Source of the DNA: Neovahlkampfia damariscottae
Lineage: Eukaryota > Heterolobosea > Selenaionea > Neovahlkampfiida > Neovahlkampfiidae
Reading direction: 5' to 3'
DNA length: 64,000 nt
Assembly (NCBI GenBank): GCA_016618085.1
Contig: JABLTG010000073.1
Coordinates: 30,544-94,543, forward strand
The position numbers were made by a program, and so were the translations under genes. Every line of letters starts with the position of its first letter. Within the stretch, counting starts at the first letter, position 1. Shown here piece after piece: positions 54,859 to 64,000 of the stretch. The notes under the pieces were generated by a model. The model was not told the origin of the DNA and did no database searches. It saw only the letters and a list, made by a program, of their open reading frames with translations.

Positions 54859-55456
54859 ATGGAACCTGAATTTTTTATTGTCCATCAAAAAAATATAAAT
54901 CAACTATATAAACTCTCACAAAGTTATGCAATTCATAATCCTGACCTTTCCAGGTTTTATTATGATCAGTTCATGAAATACCTTCAAGATTTAAACATTG
55001 ATAGTTCAAAATTATCACATAAATCATGTGGTAAATGTTGTAATGTCTTTATCCCTGGAGTCACTTGTCGTATTTCAGAAGAACAAAGAAAAAACATGAA
55101 ATTAAATGGAATATTATTTGACTGGAGTTTCAAAGACAACAAAAAAATTAATTTTGTCGATTACACAACAAATAAGTGCAGTTCAATTTTGGTAAAAAAA
55201 AAAATTAAATTCAATTTTTGTATGTTTTTAGATTTATGAATGTTCACTCTGTAAATGTTTTAATTTGTATTCTGGAATAAAAATGATGAAAGATATCAAA
55301 CAGAATCAATACATACCACCAAAGTTGAACACAAATGTAAAACGAAAACGAGAAGATGGAAAATCTAAACCAAAAAACAAAAAGAAAAAAGAAGAGGAAA
55401 AGTTTGACATGATCAACCAAAGTTTGAAGGAACTTGGACTTGATTTAACTCTTTAA
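54859..55456 (+). CDS. RPP21: RNase P/MRP protein subunit Rpp21/Rpr2 family
   Basis: This is a protein subunit of the ribonucleoprotein that matures tRNA 5' ends. Two exons (54859-55191, 55232-55456) encode 185 aa. Helices at the N-terminus (LYKLSQSYAIHNPDLSRFYY) lead into the zinc ribbon: KSCGKCCNVFIPGVTCRIS provides the first cysteine pair and IYECSLCKCFNLYSG the second, split by a 40-nt intron. A lysine-rich C-terminus (KSKPKNKKKKEEEKFD) fits RNA binding. The IPGVTCR block is the best family mark. CCAATCA at 54791-54797 is about 60 nt upstream. The gene is divergent from 53828-54688. Confidence 0.85.
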
Positions 55457-55549
55457 AAAAAATTAATTTGAAACAAATCACTCTTTATTCTTTTTACATG
55501 TTTGGATAAGCCGGCATAATTTTACAAAATCTTTTCTTTTGGGAAAGTA

Positions 55550-55777
55550 TTAACAAAAACAACAATGAAATTCCATGAGATATTCATTGGAATTCAATGG
55601 AGCAGGTGGTGGTAATTGAACTTGTGGTTGAATCTTTATGATTTTTGATTTAGTTGAGTTCTTTTTCGTCTTTTGCATTTTTCTTTTTTTTCTTCGAACT
55701 AAGACCTTCACTTTCTTTGGACCACTTGTTCTCTTGGGTCTTCGATGTATTATGTTGTTTTGGTTGGCAGAAGTCAT
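55550..55777 (-). CDS. Small basic protein, hypothetical
   Basis: The frame encodes 75 aa rich in Arg and Lys (RRPKRTSGPKKVKVLVRRKK), then a Pro/Gln stretch, and ends EFHCCFC. No family is recognised. Upstream on the minus strand there is a CCAATAGGAC box (about 55870-55879), a TATA-like CTATAAATA (about 55848-55856) and a 12-codon upstream frame beginning MKTKDERS. A real short mRNA is plausible, but the protein is not certain. Confidence 0.4.
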   Translation of the reverse strand: MTSANQNNIIHRRPKRTSGPKKVKVLVRRKKRKMQKTKKNSTKSKIIKIQPQVQLPPPAPLNSNEYLMEFHCCFC

Positions 55778-56117
55778 GGTTTTTCAACTACTATAGCTTC
55801 GCTCGTCCTTGGTTTTCATTGTGCTGATCATACAAATTCTGCGGTATTTATAGGTTTTTGAAAAAAAAAAATATTGTCCTATTGGTCAAACAGATTAGAT
55901 TTTTCTACCCGTGGACCAATGATTTTTTTTTGTTCTTCAATAAAATTGTGAATCCGTTACCAGTTTGGCGGGGAATTTCCGACCAATAAAATCTAAAAAA
56001 ATAGTTGTTTTTTTTTCTATTCTTGAGCATTTTCTCTATGACTTGCAAGCCTCCTAAAGTAATTTTTTATTTCAAACACTAATGATGATGGCATCAGTAG
56101 ATGTAAAGAAAATAAAC
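55778..56117. promoter_or_regulatory. Spacer with CCAAT and TATA-like boxes, no gene seen
   Basis: The 340-bp interval holds the leader and promoter of the small basic protein and the 3' region of the CDK gene. CCAAT boxes occur near 55872, 55916 and 55982, and a TATA-like element near 55850. A snoRNA-like TGATGA occurs near 56080 but without a matching D box. Confidence 0.45.
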
Positions 56118-57343
56118 TTATTTTATTTTGCCAGCTGTAACTTTTTCTATGATTTCTGAAGGTTTTTTCAACATCTTACTTTTATGAATTGGTTTCTGAA
56201 CACCTTTTTTTTTCATATTTTCTCTAATCCTTTCTACTCTCAATTTCAACCATTGTTCGTTTCTTGGATTTCTCGGTATATTTTCAGAAACTTTTTTAGC
56301 CAAAGGTTCTGTAAGAAACCATTCATGTTTTAAAGCATCTGATGCTGAAATTCTTTTTTTTGGATCATAGTCAAGCAATTTTTCAAGTAAATCCAAAACT
56401 TCTTCAGGAAAACTTTTTTAAAAATTAGTAAGAGTAAAAAATTTCAAACTCTTGAAACTTCTGACGTAAAATATTTTGTTTTTTTTGTTTGATTTGTACA
56501 TTCCATAAAGTTTCATCTTTTGGTGTTCCACAGATATCAACTATAACTCTTAACTGATCAAAATCATCTTTTCCAGTGAACAAAGCAGCTCTTTGCATAA
56601 ATTCAGCAAGAATACAACCTATTTCATAATAAAAATTAAAAAACAAAAATACAAACCAATTGACCACATATCAACTTCAGGTCCATACTTGGTCGAACCA
56701 AGTAAAAGTTCAGGACACCTATACCATCTAGTAACAACGTTGTTCGTCAAATAACCATCTTTTCTTAACTCTTTTGAAAGACCAAAATCGATAATTTTGA
56801 CAGTACCATCTGAATCAAGTAAAATATTTGAAGTTTTTAAATCTCGATGTACATAACCTTTGGAGTGAAACTGCTGAATTCCTTCTATAATTTGTTTCAT
56901 GAAACTTTTAATTTGTGGTTCAGAAAATCTAACGTCTTCTGAAAGATTTATTCCATACAAGTCGTGTGGGCAGTAAGTGTAAACCAAGTACAAAAAATTC
57001 TTTTCAATAAAATTATCCACCAAAACTACAATATTTTCATGTAGTAATTCTTTTGAAGCTTTAATTTCTCTTAAGGATGAAATAGGAATCTATGTTTCTT
57101 TTAGAACCACTAAAAAATTACTCCTTGGTTTTCTTTAATATATGTTGCCTTGACTGCGTATTGTTTCTTTGTTGTTGTTTCTTTTCCAAGATAAACAGCG
57201 CCATAAGAACCGTTTCCAAGTTTTGACACCAACTCATAACAAAGTCCAGTTTGTGAACTTTAAAATATTTTGTGAGTTTTTTCTTGTTTATTTTACCTTG
57301 TTAAAAAAGTTGTGGTTTGGTCAGAGAATTTCTCTTCAGACAT
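56118..57343 (-). CDS. Cyclin-dependent kinase, CDK9/12-like
   Basis: Five exons (57343-57297, 57257-57122, 57089-56657, 56618-56450, 56412-56118) encode 359 aa. The kinase core is intact: glycine loop [11 protein letters not shown], the cyclin-binding helix [10 protein letters not shown] (PSTAIRE position), [23 protein letters not shown] and the T-loop [14 protein letters not shown]. The ISSLREI helix and the ELLLG..YGP block place it near the transcriptional CDK9/CDK12 and CDK11/CDK10 groups rather than cell-cycle CDK1. It ends with a lysine-rich tail. The cyclin partner is not in the window. The box GACCAATTGG lies near 57370. Confidence 0.9.
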
Positions 57344-57519
57344 GTTGATGTTTCAACCTTTGCTGTGAGAACAAAATTGACCAATTGGAAAATTCTCCAC
57401 AAATTGAACCTCATATTCAGAAAAAAATGCATCTGAAAAAGTTTCAGAAAATTTCCTTTTTGGTAAAAAAATTGATAGTCTCTTTTGATACTTTTTATGA
57501 GTTAAAAAACAATTTATTA

Positions 57520-58300
57520 TTATAATTCTATTTCTGCTTGACGAAATGTCAAATTTATTCTTGGAGTTTTTATTTTTGGTTGTTTTGGAACTGAATGTTT
57601 CCAATATTCTTGAGTTCTACCTGTCATTACAATTAAAGATCCACATGTTAGTGCATATTCTTTTATATTCTTTTGATTTTCTATGTTTTTTATTAAAAAT
57701 CTTCTTGTTTCGCCTAATGAAAGTGATGCGATGGTATTACAGTTTTCTCCTATTGCTTCTTTGTCTTGATGATAATGAATTGAGTCATTTCCGTCTCTAT
57801 AACTTCAAAAATTTAAAATATCAAAATATAATTTACTAATTCAATAAGAGGTAATTGAATTTCATATTTAACTCTTTTTCAATTTTTTCTTTAACTTCTT
57901 TAATTTCTTTTGTCCATGGCATTGCTTTTTCAACTGAATAAACTGATAATTTTGTTTCAGACATATCAGTCATTACACATTGAAGTCTTGGAACTTTTAC
58001 ATCTTTTCCGTACATTTTAATGGTTGATTCTGTCCAAGGTATATTATCTAATAAGTAATGGAAAAAATCATTTGATTCTTTTTTCTCAATAAAAGTTGGT
58101 TGATAATGAATGATACTCCCTTTTTTATCCAATTCAATTGTTTTTGTTTCTGTTTTTTGTTTTTTTAAAAATACATCCAAAGTTTGTTGCTGACTACTTT
58201 TTCTTTTTAAAGGTTTTGTTTTTTCTTCTTGTTCTTCTGGTCTTTTTTGTTTTACAATCTTTTCTTCTGTTGGGTTTTGTTTTTTTTCAATATTTGACAT
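57520..58300 (-). CDS. ALKBH2: AlkB-family DNA repair dioxygenase with PCNA-box-like N-terminus
   Basis: This Fe(II)/2-oxoglutarate dioxygenase, by orthology, removes N1-methyladenine and N3-methylcytosine from DNA. Two exons (58300-57837, 57802-57520) encode 248 aa. Iron ligands are visible in IHYHQDKEAIG (HxD) and YWKHSVPK (distal His). The 2-oxoglutarate arginine lies in PRINLTFR, and VPRLQCVMTDM is the substrate-loop region. The N-terminal segment QQQTLDVFLKK resembles the PCNA-interacting box that human ALKBH2 uses at replication forks. The basic N-terminus also fits nuclear targeting. The second exon, which carries the active site, is out of frame with the first without splicing. Confidence 0.9.
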
Positions 58301-58498
58301 TTTACCAGTAATTCTATTTTTGAAACTTCAAGAAATCAAGTTCAATTTTAAATAGTCTTTTGTGAAAAGAGAAGTTTTTTTATTGGACAAAAAAATCCAT
58401 GGATTCACACAATTATCCACTTGTTTTACATCAAACATTCAGGGAATACGCTTGATTTACTGTTGCGAATTCAAACATAATAAAATTAGACAACAACA

Positions 58499-58568
58499 TC
58501 CGATGTAGTCTAGTGGCAGGATATCTGGCTTTCACCCAGGCGACCCGGGTTCGATTCCCGGCATCGGA
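58499..58568 (+). tRNA. tRNA-Glu (anticodon TTC)
   Basis: The 70-nt cloverleaf has a 7-bp acceptor stem (TCCGATG with CATCGGA), a D arm with AGTGGCAGGAT, an anticodon loop CTTTCAC with anticodon TTC at 58531-58533, and a T arm CCGGGTTCGATTCCCGG. It has no intron. The internal A and B boxes (TAGTCTAGTGG, GGTTCGATTCC) are intact and the sequence is close to typical eukaryotic tRNA-Glu. It lies between AlkB and NXF1. Confidence 0.97.
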
Positions 58569-58714
58569 GTTCATATTTTTGTTTTCTCCTGTTGTTTTTA
58601 TGCAGATAAAGAAAGTGTCTGCATGAAAGCCAAAAGAAAAAATCTTTTTCAAAAGTTGTGGTGAACTTTTTTCTCCAGTTAAAATTCATTTCAATCTTTT
58701 CAAAAAAAAAACAT

Positions 58715-60641
58715 TTATTGAAAAGCATCTTTTGGCAATTGATTACGATAATAAGCAAAGAATTCCTTTGCTTTTGCATAATTCCAACCTGAATCATTCA
58801 AACATTTCTTTGCATAAGGTTCATTCATTCCAGTTTCATTCATTAATTGTTTCAACATTGCTTGATTTTGAACATTTTGATTTTGTTGTTGTTGTGGTTG
58901 TTGACTCATTTGAACTTGTTGTATTTTATCATTTTTACTATTTGTATCTGGACGAATATGAAGTTCATCATTAAGAATAACAGCAGGAAATCCAGAGTTT
59001 CTTTTTGAAAAGTTAAATTATTTTTTGTTACTGTGAAGGTGGAGCCAATATAAAAGTTCTATCAAAACATCTAATGAAACCATATTGATTCTTATATTTT
59101 CCATGCATTGAGACAAAAATTACAGATGCTTGATTTGGAATTGAAAGTGTATGAGCGTCAATAATAATACCACCAAGGTCATGTTGAGTTTTTGGTAATT
59201 GTGTCATAAAATATAAAATTGGAATCCTTTTATGAAAAATTGTCTTTTGACGTTTATCTTGATGATTAATTTTTTTTTTTTTTTTACCAATATCTTTGTC
59301 AGTTAATAAATTTCTTCCGAGTTTTGCTACGTATTTAAGTTGTTCAAATGAATCTTTTCCATCTACTCTTCCTTCTTGTAAACCTACAGAAAGTGTAAAA
59401 GTTGAATTTTCATGATAAGCATTTGTTAAATTATCTCTATCTGAATCATAAGCAGCAAAAAACCTAAAATAAAACTTTAATTATTTTTTTCAAAAAAAAA
59501 ACTTTTCAAAGAATGCATAAACTAATTTTTGATTATTTTCAGTGTCAAAAAAGCTTCCTAAAAAAATTAAAATGTGTGAATAAAAAAAACCTTTTGGCTG
59601 TGGTAATTCGATTTTTTCTGTTGGTATTACAAATTTAATTTGCTTAACTTCAGAAGAATCATGATATTTCAAATTTGGAAATCTATTCAAAACTTCAGTT
59701 GAATAAACATCATTTTGATTTTGAGTTTGAATTGGATTTCCTCTGAATGAAACTTCTCTAAGAGGAGACATTTGATCACTATCCTGAAAAATAAAAAAAA
59801 AATTAAAAAAAAAAAAAGTTACAGCAATGTAGTTCAATTCATTAAAATCTGAAATTAAATTTCCATCAAAACATAAATTAACGCAATTTTTAAAGTATTT
59901 TCTTAAATTTTGAAAACCTGATAAACTATAAATTCCATTATTAGAAAAGTTTATAGCTGTAATTTTATCTTGTTCATTTTGAAATAAAAAACATAATTGT
60001 TTCAGGAGCTCAGGGTTATTTAAATCTATATTTTGTATCATTTGTTGTAATGCTAATTTGATTTTTAATTTTTTTTTTTTCCTTACGAGTGCTATGAAGA
60101 TTATCCAAATGTATTATATGCTTTGATGAATCATATTTACTTGAATATAAATATTGAGAAACTTGTTGTGCATTAAATGAAACTTTGGATGGTTTAGGTT
60201 TTGGTTGTTGAAAACCACCACCTCCTCCTTGTTTTTTATCTTGTTGAATAATCAATTTATGACCAGAGACAACAGTTCCATTTAATTGAAGTATACCATT
60301 CATTTCTTCAGGGTTTGATACTGTAATTGTTGCCATTGTTGAGGAAAATGTTTTCTTTTGTTTTGGTCAATTTTTTTTTTTTGAATTTTTCTTACGTTGG
60401 TAAAACGAAATTTAACATTTGAATTTAAAAAACCGAGGAGAGTTTTCCAGTCTAAATTTTGTGGGTAACCTGTTATTTTAATTGTATATCCTCCTTTTCC
60501 ATGTGGTTTTTGAAATCCACCTTTTGGTTTTTGAAAACCTCCTTGTTGAAAGCCACTTTGTTGTTTTTGAAAACCATTTTGTTGGAATTTGTTCTTGTAA
60601 TTTGGATCATAATTTTTTCCTTTGTAACCTCCTCCACTCAT
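58715..60641 (-). CDS. NXF1: Nuclear RNA export factor NXF1/Mex67/TAP
   Basis: The principal mRNA export receptor. Eight exons encode 559 aa, with introns at 59001-59031, 59258-59287, 59464-59502, 59558-59590, 59784-59822, 60053-60086 and 60355-60395. In order they give a Gly/Gln/Lys-rich N-terminus (FQKPKGGFQKPHGKGGYTIK), an RRM-like domain, leucine-rich repeats (ITAINFSNNGIYSLSGFQNL, REVSFRGNPIQ), an NTF2-like domain (LVYAFFEKFFAAYDSDRDNL, LPKTQHDLGGIIIDA, FDRTFILAPPS) and the C-terminal UBA/TAP-C domain (LMNETGMNEPYAKKCLNDSG) that binds nucleoporin FG repeats. Every domain of NXF1 is present. Its p15 partner is not nearby. The box CCAATCA (reverse strand of 60666-60672) precedes the ATG. 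Confidence 0.93.
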
Positions 60642-60818
60642 TTTTAAAAAAGAAAGAGTGTTGATTTGATTGGTTACAAAAAAGAAGAATAAAAATTAAT
60701 AAAGGAAAAGTTTATATTGTCAAAATTAAATTATTTCATTGAAGTCTCAAAAAAAGAGAAATATTCATCCAATCATTTCATTTTACAAAAAAAACGAAAA
60801 GGAAAAAGAAAACAGTGG

Positions 60819-62555
60819 ATGTTGAACGGGATAAAAAAATTTCAAAAGAAAAAGAAATTCCTACGTTTTATTAGAATCTCTATGCCTTCAAAATCGATTG
60901 AAGATGCAAATAAAGCAATAAACTCATGGAAAAATACAATCTGGTACGAAAAATTTTCAGTCCAAGAAAAAGATACAAAACTAATTTATTTACCATTTCA
61001 TCATGCAAAACTATCAGGAAATATAAAGTACTCTGTCAAAATTGTCGACCAAAAAGGAAACGTAATGGAGGATTCAAAACGACTTTTACTGAAAGACTCT
61101 TTTCAAATATATTACGCATCAAATTGGAACGAAAAAGAGATTAAAAGATTATTTCCAGACCATGAATCATTTGATTTAAGTCAAATTTATGAATCACCTG
61201 ATAATTATTTAAACAAAAATTCATACAACAAACCTTCTGTTCCATACTCAAAATTTAGCGAAGATTTCGAGGATATATCAAGGGAATTCTTTAAAAAAGA
61301 GATTGTTAAAAGACTAAAGAAAAAATATCCAGAGAATGGAAATTCATTCAAATTTGAACAACTACAAATTTTTGAAACACCAAAACATGAAATTTTTTAT
61401 TTACCAATTTATCGGAACATTTACAGATATCAAAATAATTTCTTCACTATTTTGGTGAATGGGGTAAATGGAAAAGTTGTTGGTGATGGACAAATATCAA
61501 TTTTGTCAGTCGGAACCGGCTTAACAGCTGCTGTCATTTCAATATTGGAAACTTGGGGTAACATAGAATTAATTGGTGCCACATTAATTGGGTTTGGAAT
61601 GGCAGCTTTCTTCAAGTATTATGTTCAAATAACCAATAGAAAAGATGATGATTTATTTTTAGAATTTGGTGATAATATTTTAAAAGATTCACTTGACATT
61701 CAACCGGATGGATTTAATAAATTTGAAGAAAAATTCAAAAAAATACGAAAAAATGAAACATTGAATAATATTTCAAATTATACAAATCAAATAAAAAGTG
61801 ATATGAAATCACATGCATCTGAACAAATGAATGAAATTAAAAGACAAACAAAAGAGAATTTAAGTGAAATTAAATCTAGAACTGAAGGAAAATTTGATAG
61901 ATTCAGAACAAAAAACAAAGATGATAATATTGAATTTACAAGTAATAAATCAGAAATGAAAAAATCAAAAGTATCTTCTTCAGATGTTTTTAATAGAAAG
62001 CAACACTCAATTTGGAAAGACTCCAGTTCTTTGAGTAATGATGATTTTTTCAATACATCAACATCTTCAATGCCAGAAATATCCAAAGGTGAACCTTTTC
62101 AAAATATATTAACTGATCAACGAGTTGAAATGGATTCAATTAAAACTAAAGAAATCCAATTTGATCAAAGAGATCCTTTTGAAGAAAATTTTTCAAAGGA
62201 AATTTTTTCAACTAATTTGAAAGATCCTTTCCAAACAGATTTTTCAAAAAACTTTTTAAAAGAATTTGAAGATTCAAAAGTAAATAGTTCATCTAGAGGA
62301 TCAAAATTTTCAATTGATAAAAAAAGAGTAATTCGAGAAGAGTTATCAAAAAATGGTGATTTTTATAAAATATTAGGATTAAATGAATCAAGAGGAAAGA
62401 AATATACCAATGATACAATACAAAGGAATTATATGAAATTGGAAAAGAATTTGAAAAGACAAGGAGATTTAACAGAACTACATCGAGTAAAAGTTGCATA
62501 CGATATATTATCAGATCCTTCAAAAAGACAAGTTTATGATGAGATGAAAATGTAA
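60819..62555 (+). CDS. Membrane protein with C-terminal J-like domain lacking HPD
   Basis: This intronless gene encodes 578 aa from the ATG at 60819. CCAATCA at 60769-60775 supports this start. A basic N-terminus (MLNGIKKFQKKKKFLRFIR) could be a mitochondrial or membrane signal. A globular region of about 200 aa follows, then two adjacent hydrophobic segments (SVGTGLTAAVISILETWG, IELIGATLIGFGMAAFF), a long charged and disordered Ser/Lys/Asp-rich linker, and a J-like domain (DFYKILGLNESRGKKYTND ... AYDILSDPSKRQVYDEM). The helix II-III loop reads MKLEKNLKRQGD, so the HPD that activates Hsp70 is absent. It may be a J-like protein used for tethering. Confidence 0.78.
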   Translation: MLNGIKKFQKKKKFLRFIRISMPSKSIEDANKAINSWKNTIWYEKFSVQEKDTKLIYLPFHHAKLSGNIKYSVKIVDQKGNVMEDSKRLLLKDSFQIYYASNWNEKEIKRLFPDHESFDLSQIYESPDNYLNKNSYNKPSVPYSKFSEDFEDISREFFKKEIVKRLKKKYPENGNSFKFEQLQIFETPKHEIFYLPIYRNIYRYQNNFFTILVNGVNGKVVGDGQISILSVGTGLTAAVISILETWGNIELIGATLIGFGMAAFFKYYVQITNRKDDDLFLEFGDNILKDSLDIQPDGFNKFEEKFKKIRKNETLNNISNYTNQIKSDMKSHASEQMNEIKRQTKENLSEIKSRTEGKFDRFRTKNKDDNIEFTSNKSEMKKSKVSSSDVFNRKQHSIWKDSSSLSNDDFFNTSTSSMPEISKGEPFQNILTDQRVEMDSIKTKEIQFDQRDPFEENFSKEIFSTNLKDPFQTDFSKNFLKEFEDSKVNSSSRGSKFSIDKKRVIREELSKNGDFYKILGLNESRGKKYTNDTIQRNYMKLEKNLKRQGDLTELHRVKVAYDILSDPSKRQVYDEMKM

Positions 62556-62575
62556 AATCAAAAGAAGATAAACCT

Positions 62576-62986
62576 TTATTCAATGGTAACCTTTGAAGTT
62601 TTTGGTTTTGGTGTTTCAGCTTTTGGAATGTGAATGTCCAATACTCCATTTTCATATTTTGCTTTTAACTTATCAAAGCATGCATTTTCTGGAAAACGGA
62701 GAGTTCTTTTGAAGTTGCCATAAGATCTTTCCACAATATGACTTCTCATATCTTTGGTTTCTTTTCTTTGACTTTTTTCTCCTGCAACTGTGAGATTTGA
62801 TCCTTCATAGTCAACAGTAAGATCTTCTTTGTTGATTCCAGGGACTTCTGCTGAGAGTTGATATTCTTTATCTGTTTCTCTAATATCCATATCTAAGTTG
62901 ATTTCTGATGATAAAGGTTTCCAGGAACTCCAGCTTGTAACCCAAAGTGGATCAATCCATGTATCGAATGCTCTTGTTAAACTCAT
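62576..62986 (-). CDS. HSP20: Small heat-shock protein (alpha-crystallin domain)
   Basis: This intronless gene encodes 136 aa. The N-terminal Trp-rich arm (DPLWVTSWSSWKPL) is followed by a complete alpha-crystallin domain: DIRETDKEYQLSAEVPGINK, HIVERSYGNFKRTLRFPEN, YENGVLDIHIPK. It is an ATP-independent holdase, close to class I bacterial/plant-type Hsp20. Fourteen to twenty-five nt upstream of the ATG the strand has TTCAAGAA (63002-63009), a two-unit heat-shock element, and CCAATC lies near 63034-63039. Stress induction is therefore likely. Confidence 0.95.
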   Translation of the reverse strand: MSLTRAFDTWIDPLWVTSWSSWKPLSSEINLDMDIRETDKEYQLSAEVPGINKEDLTVDYEGSNLTVAGEKSQRKETKDMRSHIVERSYGNFKRTLRFPENACFDKLKAKYENGVLDIHIPKAETPKPKTSKVTIE

Positions 62987-62999
62987 CTTTGTTGTTTGT

Positions 63000-63042
63000 A
63001 TTTCTTGAAGTGAAAACTGATCTGGGAAATTTTGATTGGAAT
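63000..63042 (-). promoter_or_regulatory. Heat-shock-element-like site and CCAAT box of Hsp20
   Basis: CTTCAAGAAA around 63001-63010 is a perfect TTCnnGAA pair. The AATTCCAATC block at 63034-63042 holds the CCAAT box. Both lie directly upstream of the Hsp20 start. Confidence 0.5.
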
Positions 63043-63195
63043 TTAAAGCAAAATGATGAGATCAAGATCTGCTTTTTTCACCAATCAATTCATCAGTGGA
63101 ATCTGCCATTTTTTGCTTTTGGCAGAAAACTCTTTTGTCACTAAGGAAGAAATGAGAGAAAAATAAAAATTGGAATTGGAGACTCAAGAATCACA

Positions 63196-63735
63196 ATGTC
63201 CGCATCAATATTTAATTTTTTTCTCCTTTTATCATTGGACATTTTTTCGTCCAAGGGATTCAAGAAAACTTTGGAAATAGTCATGAAGTTGATTGATGCT
63301 TACTGCATTGACAAAAGCAAAACAATTTCTTCAAATATCAGAAGTTATGGCAGATAACAGCTATTGAAGTTTTTTTCATTTTGAATGGGAGAAATTTTAC
63401 GACCAAACTTAAAAATTCATTGAAAACAAAACAAGAAGAAAAAGAAACAGCTGAAAATACCTTTATCAAAAAAGCATTCCACAATTACAGAAGTTTATGA
63501 ATTTTACAAATCAGAAGAAGATTTCAAAAATTTTTCAGATCAAATTGCAGACCAGATTTGCATGTGGTTTAAACAATATTTTGAATTTCAAAGCTTCTGG
63601 TGGCAAAGCAAATTTTGAAAGTTTTGAAAATGAAGGTTTTGGAACGGATGAAAATGAGTGTAACAAAGATTTCCTTTTCATGGTAGAAAAAATAATGAAT
63701 TCTAAAAATTTTCTTCAAATCGAGATTTATTAAAT
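63196..63735 (+). pseudogene. Secreted-protein gene remnant
   Basis: An ATG at 63196 opens a signal peptide (MSASIFNFFLLLSLDIFSSK) and KTLEIVMKLIDAYCIDKSK before a TAA at about 63355. Coding-like stretches then continue in changing frames, for example EFYKSEEDFKNFSDQIADQI near 63500 and ENECNKDFLFMVEKIMNSK near 63650 to TAA at about 63731. No introns reconcile them cleanly. It looks like a decayed small secreted protein; an unusual spliced gene is the alternative. Confidence 0.4.
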
Positions 63736-64000
63736 TAGAACATATATCCAAGAACTGAGAATACAATTGCGAGACATGCAACGAATACAGTCGCAGCTGA
63801 TCCAGTAGTTGGTGATTTTGTTGGTGTTGAAGATGTTGCAGCATTTGTTGAGAAGAATGCAGCATAATATGTGTTAGTTGTTTGAACTGAACCACACATT
63901 TGTTGTGAAAAATCTGTTCCGATTAATTGAACTGAAGTTTTAACTAATGCACCTGAAGCATCTTTTGTAGCGAATGCAGCATCAGTATAAGCAGCACCTA
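63735..64000 (-). CDS. GPI-anchored surface protein, C-terminal part
   Basis: The reading frame enters from the right edge and ends at TAA 63735-63737. The visible 88 residues contain a globular end (VQLIGTDFSQQMCGSVQTT), a Thr/Ser/Pro stretch (TSSTPTKSPTTGSA) and a hydrophobic C-terminus (TVFVACLAIVFSVLGYMF), the usual layout of a GPI-anchored protein. It is alanine-rich and uses somewhat more GC than its neighbours, typical of a highly expressed gene. The N-terminus is outside the window, so the family is unknown. Confidence 0.7.
   Translation of the reverse strand, partial: GAAYTDAAFATKDASGALVKTSVQLIGTDFSQQMCGSVQTTNTYYAAFFSTNAATSSTPTKSPTTGSAATVFVACLAIVFSVLGYMF

Noticed and set aside
56075-56100. 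C/D snoRNA at TGATGA
   Set aside because: No CTGA D box or terminal stem at a suitable distance.
60717-60818. N-terminal extension of the J-like protein starting at a TTG
   Set aside because: No ATG in that stretch and the CCAATCA box lies inside it, so translation most likely begins at 60819.

Overview
The window is nuclear DNA from a free-living-type microbial eukaryote. It is AT-rich and very gene-dense, with about 40 protein-coding loci in 64 kb plus one tRNA-Glu. Almost every gene is split by very small GT-AG introns; the roughly 75 that I placed are mostly 26-42 nt, and the longest is 61 nt. TAA, TGA and standard codons behave normally. The gene set fits an aerobic, possibly amoeboid or flagellate protist: alternative oxidase, a mitochondrial-targeted peptidase relative, P450, 7TM-RGS receptors, gamma-secretase APH-1, MORN and DEP proteins, histidine catabolism. 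I lean weakly to a heterolobosean-like or other excavate/amoebozoan-like lineage, but the sequence alone does not settle it.

Layout: 1-2000 holds a small partial gene, UBE2C and a broken strictosidine-synthase-like gene. 2072-8428 is one giant EGF / FAMeT-like / 7TM / RGS receptor. 8589-11698 is a tandem pair of GPI-anchored surface proteins. 11796-18043 holds a MORN protein, alternative oxidase, an OCRL-type inositol 5-phosphatase and a metallophosphoesterase. 18252-22906 holds an FtsX-type permease and APH-1. 22911-27545 holds a catalytically degenerate mitochondrial intermediate peptidase, ribosomal eL30, a mitochondrial ES1/DJ-1-like protein and a nitroreductase. 27582-31104 holds a broken B-box/RCC1 gene, a SUMO-like gene without diglycine and a double-DEP protein. 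33452-44435 holds imidazolonepropionase, a secreted protein, a kelch/BTB protein, NMNAT, NOP2, a P450 and two decayed small genes. 46532-53581 holds a Ras-like GTPase, a Trm5-like protein, a large internally duplicated helical protein and a second 7TM-RGS protein. 53828-64000 holds an acidic/basic nuclear-type protein, Rpp21, a CDK, AlkB, tRNA-Glu, NXF1, a J-like membrane protein, a small heat-shock protein and a partial surface protein.

The most unusual content is a pair of related mobile elements, 31116-33408 and 44438-46429. Each has about 200-bp terminal inverted repeats beginning AGACTCTTGGACAATT, TA at both flanks, and inside each terminus an array of short motifs repeating about every 19 bp. 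Neither carries a recognisable transposase. One carries a Crinkler/RHS-like nuclease-type gene. The other carries a divergent pair, a Cys-His-Asp transglutaminase-like protein and a SAM-like protein.

A second genome-wide signal is a CCAAT-type box (CCAATCA, CCAATGA or the reverse complement) lying about 5-50 nt upstream of most start codons, sometimes touching the ATG or shared by two divergent genes. I used it, together with intron phases, to choose starts. All exon-intron models come from reading-frame continuity, GT-AG borders and family conservation; no transcript data were available.
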